This document shows positions 20,201 through 26,028 of a DNA stretch of 64,000 bases, piece by piece. Below the pieces are notes generated by a model. The model was not told the origin of the DNA. It saw only the letters and a program-made list of their open reading frames with translations, and did no database searches. Made by a program: the position numbers and the translations under genes. The stretch lies in NCBI GenBank assembly GCA_913019975.1, contig CAJWBH010000001.1, positions 248,001-312,000 on the forward strand. The letters run 5' to 3'. Position 1 is the stretch's first letter. The number at the start of each line of letters is the position of its first letter. This DNA is from Thalassolituus maritimus. GTDB lineage: Bacteria > Pseudomonadota > Gammaproteobacteria > Pseudomonadales > Oceanobacteraceae.

Positions 20201-20484
20201 GTCAGGCCTTCGTCGTTATCCAGGCTGTACTCCTGCATAAACTGATCAAACAACGACAGCTCATCGGTATGCTCGCGCAACTCAGTGATCAAGCGACAAG
20301 CCTCACGCGACGCATGGGCCAACAAAGGCTCAGACATCTGCTCGGCCATCGAACGCACCAACTGAGTCTCGTCGGTGCAACCGCCTGTGTAATACCCTGC
20401 ACGAATCAACGCCATCCAGCCCGACGCTGGCACCGCCGCCATCTTGCCCGTGAGCATACGTTCTGCACTGAAGCTCTCAGCCAT
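17281..20484 (-). CDS. putA: Bifunctional proline dehydrogenase / L-glutamate-5-semialdehyde dehydrogenase PutA (minimal type)
   Basis: Oxidises proline to glutamate in two steps: FAD-dependent proline dehydrogenase (N-terminal half, e.g. SIKLSALHPRYEDTQ, TIDAEEADRLVLSL, RLVKGAYWDNEIKLAQ) and NAD-dependent P5C dehydrogenase (C-terminal half, e.g. SPWNFPLAIFIGQ, FIAETGGQNAMIVD and the nucleophile in GSAGQRCSALR). 1067 residues and no N-terminal ribbon-helix-helix, so unlike E. coli PutA it should not be its own repressor. The last residues fit the PutA C-terminus. Monocistronic on the minus strand; its upstream side is the accessory island, so its promoter must lie in the 335-base gap that follows. 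Confidence 0.95.
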   Translation of the reverse strand: MAESFSAERMLTGKMAAVPASGWMALIRAGYYTGGCTDETQLVRSMAEQMSEPLLAHASREACRLITELREHTDELSLFDQFMQEYSLDNDEGLTLMIIAEALLRIPDKSSRDAFIRAEISQADWEKHLSHSPSHWVNMATRGLSVSGRMARLKNALGRLITRPGEPVIRNALQYAMQMLGNQFVLGEDITSARTNAERTHSELNAFSFDMLGEAALCDDDAEKYLASYRAALKEIALQNEDSNKTTSASKRPCSLSIKLSALHPRYEDTQRKDVKVRLYDRLATLVREARELSVPVTIDAEEADRLVLSLELFEQVLRSEGADWGQFGLAVQAYSKRALPVLGWLDALAREHAVKIPVRLVKGAYWDNEIKLAQQRGLPGYPVFTRKEHTDLSYLACAAFMLKSTGIYPQFATHNAHTLMAVSAMADALSSGDSSENKSDVCEYQRLQGMGEPLYDAWQSKRKDYVRTYAPVGEHKELLPYLVRRLLENGANTSFVHHLWKSEITPESLAQSPLELAREHHFAPAADIPAPANILAPRQNSAGLNLNNRDETDSLLAGLERWKSHQWQARPQVRISSLTTYQPDIVVGCPFSAHDKVGLVQWTHPDDVYAIIDTAQRAFTHWNNEPRPAFAAQRKTWLLTLADLLETHRHELIMLCVREAGKTLQDALDEIREAVDFCRYYSGFVDEGFAEPIALPGPTGELNQLHYEGRGVWFCISPWNFPLAIFIGQISAALAAGNAVIAKPAEATSLIASRAVELAYSAGVPQELLQCVPGAGPILGDVFCNDARIAGVAFTGSHKTAHKIAMDLAHRRGPIATFIAETGGQNAMIVDSTALPEQVVKDVLRSAFGSAGQRCSALRALYLQSDIADEVIRLLKGAMNELVVGNPGDVSTDVGPLISMQAKNSMLAHIRHLKSHGELLAQVDNIPEEGFFLAPVAYEIGSISELDDEHFGPILHVIRYQNADLPKVIEDINNTGFGLTLSVHSRNPEVSGFIARTSRVGNVYINRDQIGAVVGVQPFGGLGRSGTGPKAGGPDYVKRFACERTVSVNTSAIGGNAELLRKKNQS

Positions 20485-20819
20485 AAGCCACCTTAGTTAT
20501 GTGTTCCTTTTATAAGTCTAGGGCCAGATGGCAGGGGCTGCATCCTAGCAGTTGGCAAAAACTAGTAATAAAGTGCTAGATCGGCGATTAGCGATGCGGA
20601 CAATCTGAATGTAAAGAGAAGGGGAACATACATACAGTATATTTCGGCGTTTTCGGGCAAAACTGGCACGCTTTACATTCGCGCTTGCGCGTTTTACCGG
20701 TGGGTAGTACGGTAAACCGTATACGAAACAGACAGTTACAGACTTGGTTTACAAGTTTATGTGCGCAGGACTATCGAAATAACAGGCGTGCGCGTTTTTC
20801 TGGAAAGGAGATCTGAGTT
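20485..20819. other. Gene-free junction between putA and the cassette island
   Basis: No credible gene on either strand and no recognisable integrase remnant. It contains an inverted repeat TTTACCG (20693-20699) / CGGTAAA (20710-20716), a GCGTGCGC (near 20786) that is complementary to GCGCACGC (near 20888), and a copy of a 13-base direct repeat at 20585-20597. The putA promoter must be here, and the promoter of the first cassette probably is too. In a complete integron this is where the integrase gene would be expected. Confidence 0.5.
20585..20597 (+). repeat. 13-base direct repeat, left copy
   Basis: CGATTAGCGATGC here is repeated exactly at 25239-25251, on the other side of the cassette island, and both are preceded by GATC. 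Could be a remnant of an insertion or a common genomic word; a target-site duplication of 13 bases is not expected for integron cassettes. Confidence 0.4.
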
Positions 20820-20912
20820 ATGGAAGATTCTTCAACGACGTCAATGAGTTACCTGGGAAACCTCGAAAGAGTGTCCCAGGATAAATGCGCACGCACACTA
20901 ACAAGCTGTTAG
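20820..20912 (+). CDS. Possible 30-aa leader peptide ending in the attI-like site
   Basis: Short frame beginning MEDSSTTSMSY and ending TLTSC. Its ATG is preceded by AAAGGAG at nine bases, the best ribosome-binding site in the region, and its TAG stop is the TAG of the GTTAGAG recombination core. In class 1 integrons a short frame overlapping attI1 (ORF-11) has this arrangement and helps translate the first cassette. That analogy is inference; the frame has no recognisable homologue and could be fortuitous. Confidence 0.35.
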   Translation: MEDSSTTSMSYLGNLERVSQDKCARTLTSC

Positions 20913-20914
20913 AG
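20896..20914 (+). other. attI-like or residual recombination site at the left edge of cassette 1
   Basis: CTAAC (20898-20902) and GTTAG (20908-20912) face each other across five bases, the layout of a simple integron core site (compare the CCTAAAACAAAGTTAGG core of attI1). GTTAGAG fits the GTTRRRY consensus except for the last base. It is exactly complementary to CTCTAAC at the other end of cassette 1. It could be attI or a collapsed attC of a lost upstream cassette. Confidence 0.6.
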
Positions 20915-20926
20915 CTAGGAGTTGTT

Positions 20927-21526
20927 GTGGAGCTAATGACTAAGGTTTTGGCTTTCTGGGGTGCAATCATTTCCACAATCGCTTTGATTTGGAATGTAAG
21001 GAATTCGCTTACTGATCGTGCCAATTTAAAGTTAGTTGGTGAGCGAGGGTATATCATGCGATTCCAACTAGAGGAAAGTGAAAAAAAATCACATAAAGCA
21101 ATTCTTGGGAACCTAAAGCCAGAGGAAGATAAGGCAGATAGGCTAAAAATATATGCATACAATGTTGGTAAAAGGCCGATTGTAATAAGCAAAGTAGAAA
21201 TTAAGTACCGGAAACGTGCTGGAGAAATAAAATGGCAGTTCTGGAGGAAATGGCGCAATGGAACAATGACTATGACTTCGGATTTCCCCAGAAAACTTGA
21301 TGCTGGTGACTTTGCCCTCTTTGAATATGGCTGGCACGTTGTTAACGAAGATTTTCATGATGTCATTTTGACGACTGCAGATGATAGGAAATACCGTCTA
21401 ACAAAAACCAATATTAGAAAGATGAAAGAGAACCATGATAGAGAGCTCAAGGTTTTCCTAATAGGCAGAAAAGGCTCTAACAAATCAAGCAAACAGGACG
21501 CGCAAAAGCCGCGCGCCTCTTCTTGA
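20927..21526 (+). CDS. Cassette 1: membrane-anchored unknown protein, about 199 aa
   Basis: Unrecognised. One N-terminal membrane segment (VLAFWGAIISTIALIWNV) followed by a soluble, basic domain with a KIYAYNVGKRPIVISKVEI strand pattern resembling an Ig-like fold seen in many short hypothetical proteins. I choose the GTG at 20927 because AGGAG lies five bases upstream; ATG 20936 (spacing 14) and ATG 20885 (before the cassette boundary, hence excluded) are alternatives. The C-terminus is Lys/Ser/Arg-rich and its last codons form the left half of the attC. Low GC content agrees with acquisition. Given its neighbour, a defence role is possible but not shown. Confidence 0.7.
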   Translation: MELMTKVLAFWGAIISTIALIWNVRNSLTDRANLKLVGERGYIMRFQLEESEKKSHKAILGNLKPEEDKADRLKIYAYNVGKRPIVISKVEIKYRKRAGEIKWQFWRKWRNGTMTMTSDFPRKLDAGDFALFEYGWHVVNEDFHDVILTTADDRKYRLTKTNIRKMKENHDRELKVFLIGRKGSNKSSKQDAQKPRASS

Positions 21527-21536
21527 GGCGTTAAAC
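21475..21536 (+). other. attC site of cassette 1 (62 bases)
   Basis: R'' CTCTAAC (21475-21481) and R' GTTAAAC (21530-21536, perfect GTTRRRY). L'' TCAAGCAA pairs with L' TTCTTGA leaving one unpaired C, and the inner stem AGGACGCGC pairs with GCGCGCCT leaving one unpaired A. Two extrahelical bases on the same arm are the recognition hallmark of attC. The loop is AAAAGCC. The site overlaps the 3' end of the cassette 1 gene. Confidence 0.85.
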
Positions 21537-21587
21537 GTCTTTGTGTAAAACCTCTAGATCATTAATCAACAAAATTATGGAATTTAT

Positions 21588-22529
21588 ATGGAAAATGGAC
21601 CGTTCGGTTCAAAGAATGTAATTGAATCGAAAATATCAGAAGACACGCTTAAGAGCTTTCTAGTTGGTTTTGATTTAGATGACGATGGAGTTAGCAAATA
21701 TAGGTGGTCTCAACTTGTAACAAAAATCACAAATGTAATCCATGAATTTTCATTTGGATTTCATGAAGGTACAAGCACTGAAAACACACAAACTCTAGAA
21801 AAAATTATTGAAGCTGCAAATTCAATTTATAAAATAGATGAATTTCAGAGAGTAAGAGACATCTATCAAAATAATGGCCATATTGACGATGAGCTTGATG
21901 ATAAGTACCTCAGAAGAGGAGAGTTTGGAGAGCTAATCCTTCATTTGATACTAAGAGATCACTTCAATACAATACCTCTTCTCTCAAAAATATATTTTAA
22001 AGACTCGCTTGGTCATACAGTCCATGGTTTTGATTGCGTACACATTGAGCCAGAATCGAAAACGCTCTGGCTAGGAGAGTCCAAGCTCTACCTTGATCCG
22101 AAGCGTGGATTGAGCGAACTCATAAAGGATATAGAAGAGCATTTTAAAGTTGATTACTTAGATTCAGAGTTTGGTTTGATTGCAAAGAAAATAAAACATT
22201 TTGACAATGTACCAGAATCTGAGCACTGGAAAAAATTATTCTCTTCATCAACAAAGCTTAAAGACAAATTAAACGAAATCTATATTCCATTGTTATGCAC
22301 ATATAGTTGCGACTTATTCTCAAAGTACGATGATGAGGAAAATCCTAGATTTATTGATGAATATGAGAATAAAATCAGGGAATTACAAAAATATTTTAAT
22401 GACAGAAACAATCATCCACTGAAGTCAAGATTACGAATAATAGTAATACTTCTCCCTGTCCAGTGTAAGAAGACACTTGTAAAAAAACTGCACCATAAGC
22501 TCTCCCTATTACAATCCGTTGGAGAGTAG
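21588..22529 (+). CDS. hamA: Cassette 2: Hachiman HamA (DUF1837, PD-(D/E)xK nuclease-like effector)
   Basis: HamA is the DNA-degrading effector of the Hachiman anti-phage system, held by HamB until damaged or foreign DNA is sensed. 313 residues. The nuclease fold is visible as RRGEFGELILHLILRDHF (Glu ~112/115), HGFDCVHIE (Asp 149) and LWLGESKLY (Glu 164, Lys 166), giving E-D-ExK. No signal or membrane segment. The AT-rich composition contrasts with putA. No strong ribosome-binding site precedes the ATG (only TGGAATTT). hamB starts two bases after its stop, so the pair is one unit. Confidence 0.88.
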   Translation: MENGPFGSKNVIESKISEDTLKSFLVGFDLDDDGVSKYRWSQLVTKITNVIHEFSFGFHEGTSTENTQTLEKIIEAANSIYKIDEFQRVRDIYQNNGHIDDELDDKYLRRGEFGELILHLILRDHFNTIPLLSKIYFKDSLGHTVHGFDCVHIEPESKTLWLGESKLYLDPKRGLSELIKDIEEHFKVDYLDSEFGLIAKKIKHFDNVPESEHWKKLFSSSTKLKDKLNEIYIPLLCTYSCDLFSKYDDEENPRFIDEYENKIRELQKYFNDRNNHPLKSRLRIIVILLPVQCKKTLVKKLHHKLSLLQSVGE

Positions 22530-22531
22530 AA

Positions 22532-24730
22532 ATGACTGAAATACTGGAGAAAATACAAACAGCAACTGAATTCAATAGTTCAGAAACATTTGATATTTAT
22601 CGTCATTGTGCAGCAACTCTGATTCAAGATGAAGAAGAAGGTATTAATCTTTTAATTCACGTATTAAATTCAAGAGAAAAGTTTTCAATTTCACTGGATG
22701 AAATGCTAGCTGACTTGGTAGAGTCTATCGGCTTCTATCCATACCTAAAAAAAGAAAGCTTAAATCTTTCATCAACCAGTTCCAGGATCAGACAAGTAGC
22801 TAGTTTATCTTCAAACATAGAAGACAAGTATTTTCATGAAGAACAAAAATATGTTCTCGATTTATTGAACTCAGATAAGAATGTAATTGTAAGTGCTCCT
22901 ACAAGTTTCGGTAAAAGTTTGCTCATTGAAGAGATTGTTGCATCTTATAAATATAAGAATATTGTTGTAATACAACCAACGTTGGCGCTATTAGACGAGA
23001 CCAGAAAGAAACTCTCGAAGTATGAAGAACATTACAAAATTATAGTTCGAACATCACAAGAAGCATCTACAGAGAAAAGTAATTTATTCCTTTTAACCTC
23101 AGAGAGGGTTAACGAATACCAAAACTTGCCAGATATTGATTTTCTTATCATTGACGAGTTTTATAAATTAAGTTCAAAGAGAGACGATGAAAGATCGGAT
23201 TCTTTGAATAATGCATTTAGATATATTCTAGAAAAGTTTAACCCTAAGTTTTATCTGTTAGGACCTAACATAGAGGGAATATCTAAAGGGTTTGCAGAAA
23301 AGTATAATGCTGTTTTTTACAAAACAAACTATAGCCTAGTTGGGTGTGATGAAATTAATATATACCAAGAGCACAAAGGTAAATTCGGTGCGCAAGGAGA
23401 AAAGAAAAAGTATAAGGAAAGAGTACTATTTGACTTGCTATATGACCTCAAAGAACAGAACACTATAATCTATTGTTCGTCCCCAGCTAGAGCCAGATAT
23501 TTATCAGCTGAATTCTTAAAATACTTGATCGAAAAAAATGAGTCTCCTCGAAATCGTGATCTGTCAATCATAGACTGGATAGAAACCTATGTCTCTGAAG
23601 ACTGGACTCTTGTTGATTGTTTAAAATATAGAATTGGAGTTCACGATGGTGCTTTACAGAAGCATTTAACATCATCGATCATTGACTATTTTAACAGCGG
23701 AATATTGAAGACTCTATTTTGTACAGCAACAATAATCGAAGGTGTCAACACAACTGCAAAAAATGTAGTCTTTTTTGATCACAAAAAAGGAAGAAATACA
23801 CCAATTGACTTTTTCGATTATTCAAACATTAAAGGTAGAGCTGGACGGTTAATGGAGCATTATGTTGGTAGAATTTTTAATTTCAACCCAACACCCAAAC
23901 ATGACCAAATATATATTGACATTCCTTTTTTCGAGCAAAACCCTATTTCAGATGAAGTACTTATAAATATCAATAATGAGAACATTCTAGATAAGGAAAG
24001 TGAACAATATCAATATTTATCAAAAATACCAGAGAACGAAAAGGAGATATTTTCTAGGAATTCTCTCTACATTCGAGGCCAAGATTTGCTGATCTCAAGA
24101 ATCAGGCAAGACATAAGAGAAAATTATGAACTGATATGTTGGGATTCCACCCCAAGATACAGACAACTTGAATATTGTTTAGGACTTGCTTGGGATTACC
24201 TTATAAAGCCAGGCGAAAATGTTAACCCAATGACAAAGAAAAAAATTGTTAAGGTTACTTTTGACTATGGCATCAATAAAAGCATAATCGAATTAGTAAA
24301 AAACAACTTTGTTTATAAGAAAAAGCTTGAACGCTATGATAGTTGGAGTGACAAAGAAATACTCGATGAATCAATACGAGATAGCTTTCAGATATTGCGT
24401 CACTGGTTCCAATATAAAATTCCAAAATGGTTGCTTGTTGTAAATGAACTTCAAAGATTTGTTTGCAGTGAGCTGGGTGTAAGGCCGGGAAATTATACAT
24501 TTTATGCAAGCTCAATCGAAAGTGATTTTGTTCGAGAAAACCTTACCATTCTTGCCGAGTATGGTGTACCAAGGTCAGCAATAGACAAAATAGAAAAATA
24601 TATAGATAAAGATCTCAATCAAGATTTGGTAATAAAAGAAATTATCAACAAAAAAATACATGAGAAGCCTGAGTTCTTAAGCTATGAGCGTGAAAAATTA
24701 ATATCCAACTATACCGAAAGAGACATTTAA
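22532..24730 (+). CDS. hamB: Cassette 2: Hachiman HamB (superfamily 2 helicase)
   Basis: Helicase/sensor partner of HamA. 732 residues. SF2 motifs in order: Walker A SAPTSFGKS (res 121-129), motif Ia VIQPTLALLDE (~147-157), Walker B variant IIDEFYKL (206-213), TIIYCSSPARARYLS, GVHDGALQKHL, motif V FCTATIIEGVNTTA, and motif VI NIKGRAGRLMEHYVGR. The C-terminal ~220 residues are lysine-rich and unassigned. The DEAD-box aspartate is replaced by phenylalanine (DEFY), as in related helicases. The TAA stop lies inside the R'' core of the attC, so the gene fills the cassette to its end. Confidence 0.9.
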   Translation: MTEILEKIQTATEFNSSETFDIYRHCAATLIQDEEEGINLLIHVLNSREKFSISLDEMLADLVESIGFYPYLKKESLNLSSTSSRIRQVASLSSNIEDKYFHEEQKYVLDLLNSDKNVIVSAPTSFGKSLLIEEIVASYKYKNIVVIQPTLALLDETRKKLSKYEEHYKIIVRTSQEASTEKSNLFLLTSERVNEYQNLPDIDFLIIDEFYKLSSKRDDERSDSLNNAFRYILEKFNPKFYLLGPNIEGISKGFAEKYNAVFYKTNYSLVGCDEINIYQEHKGKFGAQGEKKKYKERVLFDLLYDLKEQNTIIYCSSPARARYLSAEFLKYLIEKNESPRNRDLSIIDWIETYVSEDWTLVDCLKYRIGVHDGALQKHLTSSIIDYFNSGILKTLFCTATIIEGVNTTAKNVVFFDHKKGRNTPIDFFDYSNIKGRAGRLMEHYVGRIFNFNPTPKHDQIYIDIPFFEQNPISDEVLININNENILDKESEQYQYLSKIPENEKEIFSRNSLYIRGQDLLISRIRQDIRENYELICWDSTPRYRQLEYCLGLAWDYLIKPGENVNPMTKKKIVKVTFDYGINKSIIELVKNNFVYKKKLERYDSWSDKEILDESIRDSFQILRHWFQYKIPKWLLVVNELQRFVCSELGVRPGNYTFYASSIESDFVRENLTILAEYGVPRSAIDKIEKYIDKDLNQDLVIKEIINKKIHEKPEFLSYEREKLISNYTERDI

Positions 24731-24779
24731 CAAGTGGTTCCAGGTGACGCCTACGGCGCACCTGAACCAAACGTTATGA
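24725..24779 (+). other. attC site of cassette 2 (55 bases)
   Basis: R'' ATTTAAC (24725-24731, perfect RYYYAAC) and R' GTTATGA (24773-24779). GGTTCCAGGTG pairs with CACCTGAACC with a single unpaired base on the left arm, and ACGCC/GGCG continues the stem around TAC. Length equals the short end of known attC sites. The hamB stop codon is in R'' and the start codon of the next gene is in R'. Confidence 0.85.
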
Positions 24780-25095
24780 GAAAATCGAGCATGAAGTACC
24801 TTCCCATCTTTTGGGGCCTCGTCTGCTGTATTTTGCTTTGGTCGATCAGCATGGTGAAAGCCCTGACGTTTTCAAATGTTTTTGGTTTGTTGGCATTTTC
24901 TGTTGCCATTGGTGCAATGGTATTCTTTTCCATTTTTTCACCATATGGCTACGTTCATCTACAACTGTCTTCGGCCGTGAGCAAAAGTATCGATTTCCAG
25001 TCTCTGAAATACCGAAAAAAGTGGCTATTCTTATTATATTTACAGTTTGCATTCTTTCTCTAATCAGTTTTGGGTTTTTCGTCTATGGCATGTAA
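24776..25095 (+). CDS. Cassette 3: small membrane protein, probably read through a -1 frameshift
   Basis: Zero frame from ATG 24776 gives 95 residues (MRKSSMKYLPIFWG...) with two clear membrane helices and stops at 25063. The heptamer A AAA AAG at 25015-25021 is in the correct phase (CGA AAA AAG) for -1 slippage; the shifted frame continues LKYRKK-VAILIIFTVCILSLI and ends FGFFVYGM at 25095, giving 106 residues with a full third helix. The zero-frame tail after the heptamer is only 13 residues, also hydrophobic. Explanations are programmed frameshifting, an indel that broke the gene, or a read error in the six-A run. No homologue recognised. Confidence 0.55.
25015..25021 (+). promoter_or_regulatory. 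A-AAA-AAG slippery heptamer in cassette 3 gene
   Basis: Identical to the heptamer used in E. coli dnaX frameshifting and in the right codon phase. No strong upstream Shine-Dalgarno element or stable downstream hairpin is obvious by eye, which weakens the case for a programmed event. Confidence 0.45.
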
Positions 25096-25098
25096 TAC

Positions 25099-25147
25099 TC
25101 ATAACAAACCGTTCAAATCCGTTCCGGCCACAAAAAGCGTGGCCTCC
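25099..25147 (+). other. Truncated attC site of cassette 3
   Basis: R'' TCATAAC (25099-25105) and L'' ACCGTTCA are present, and the inner stem GGCCAC/GTGGCC closes around AAAAAGC. The expected L' (TGAACGGT) and R' (GTTRRRY) are missing; the sequence changes to TCCATAAGTACG instead. This looks like the broken right end of the cluster. Confidence 0.65.
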
Positions 25148-25238
25148 ATAAGTACGTGCTGAACACTGACTTTATCGATCGGCGAAGTAAGATGATGATT
25201 TCAGCTCTGTATCCGCACTGTATCTGACGAGAGTTGAT

Positions 25239-25251
25239 CGATTAGCGATGC
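25239..25251 (+). repeat. 13-base direct repeat, right copy
   Basis: Exact copy of CGATTAGCGATGC at 20585-20597, about 90 bases beyond the truncated attC. Confidence 0.4.
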
Positions 25252-25252
25252 A

Positions 25253-25280
25253 TTGACCTTCACTCCGCTTAGACTAAACT
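25253..25280 (+). promoter_or_regulatory. Possible sigma-70 promoter for the secreted protein gene
   Basis: TTGACC and TAAACT are separated by 16 bases, 5/6 and 4/6 matches to the consensus hexamers, about 65 bases upstream of the start codon at 25344. Confidence 0.4.
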
Positions 25281-25343
25281 GAAGTTCGCCCTCCCAAGGC
25301 GAATATCCCAATTGGAAAAGAACAATAAAACGGAGTTGTACCT

Positions 25344-25790
25344 ATGAAGCTTAAATATCTGGCGTTTACCGCTCTCGCTGTTTCTTCAAGCACATTTGCC
25401 GGTGCTATGGATATGGTGTTCAAAGATGGAAACGGTTCAGTGCTTACCATCGATGATTTTCAACCGGCAGGAACTGCACCAATGAGAGTCCCCGGGACTT
25501 ACACAGATGCTGTAGGTTTAGGTGGTTGCCAAAAGGGTAAAACCTACAATGTAGACCTTACAGTGACCGGTGATCCTGAAAATAGTACTGTTTCATTCGA
25601 TAGCCCTTTATGTGGTGGCTTAACGCTATCGTTCTCGGGTGCTTTTAGTATGGAACCGCCACAAGGTGTTGCCCCTGGCCAGATTCCGCCGCCGGGAAGT
25701 AATGCAGGTCTACCGACGATGGATATCAAAGCCATCCTTGATGTGAGCAGTTCTACAAAGAGTACCTTTGTAGCGCAGCCACCGATGTAA
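25344..25790 (+). CDS. Secreted unknown protein, 148 aa
   Basis: Sec signal peptide MKLKYLAFTALAVSSSTFA with likely cleavage after AFA around residue 19. The mature part is about 129 residues, mostly predicted beta, with two cysteines (GGCQKG and SPLCGG) that could form one disulfide, and a Pro/Gly-rich loop APGQIPPPGSN. No family recognised. AACGGAGTTGTACCT upstream of the ATG. A GC-rich hairpin follows the gene, so it is probably monocistronic. Confidence 0.75.
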   Translation: MKLKYLAFTALAVSSSTFAGAMDMVFKDGNGSVLTIDDFQPAGTAPMRVPGTYTDAVGLGGCQKGKTYNVDLTVTGDPENSTVSFDSPLCGGLTLSFSGAFSMEPPQGVAPGQIPPPGSNAGLPTMDIKAILDVSSSTKSTFVAQPPM

Positions 25791-25796
25791 TTGATG

Positions 25797-25825
25797 GCCC
25801 CGAGCAGGGTAATTCTGCTCGGGGC
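25797..25825 (+). terminator. Hairpin after the secreted protein gene
   Basis: Perfect 11-base stem GCCCCGAGCAG / CTGCTCGGGGC with a seven-base loop, six bases after the stop codon. No T run follows, so it may be a weak terminator or RNA-stabilising hairpin. Confidence 0.6.
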
Positions 25826-26028
25826 TTCAGACCGTTAATTTTCTGCTCCTTACTTCTTCGAGCTGGCTCTTTATCTGATTCTGTTGCTATCACGCTCCTC
25901 ACATACTTCTAGCAAAAGCGCACTTTGGAAACCCGCTCTGGCCCGTCTGGTAGTAAAGCTTTTACGTCGGCTCGTATATTCTAGCGGCACCATTAACTCT
26001 CGATGATAACTCTCAAGGCTGAGAACAT

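Larger units (their letters stand above)
20909..25147 (+). mobile_element. Integron-type gene-cassette cluster without integrase (three cassettes, CALIN-like)
   Basis: All genes are on the plus strand, each followed by an attC-like palindrome. Cassette 1 is 20909-21530, cassette 2 is 21531-24773, cassette 3 begins at 24774 and its attC is truncated. The 5' core of each cassette is complementary to the R'' core at its own end: GTTAGAG with CTCTAAC (7/7), GTTAAAC with ATTTAAC (6/7), GTTATGA with TCATAAC (7/7). This is what excision as a circle requires and is hard to explain otherwise. Base composition is much more AT-rich than the flanks. No integrase gene is in the window, so the cluster may be orphaned or served in trans. 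Confidence 0.8.

Noticed and set aside
20885-20926. ATG at 20885 as the start of the cassette 1 gene
   Set aside because: It lies before the cassette boundary at 20908/20909 and has no ribosome-binding site; the GTG at 20927 has AGGAG at five bases.
21475-24779. The attC palindromes as rho-independent terminators
   Set aside because: They lack T runs and instead show unpaired bases on one arm plus core motifs at both ends, which fit attC and not terminators.
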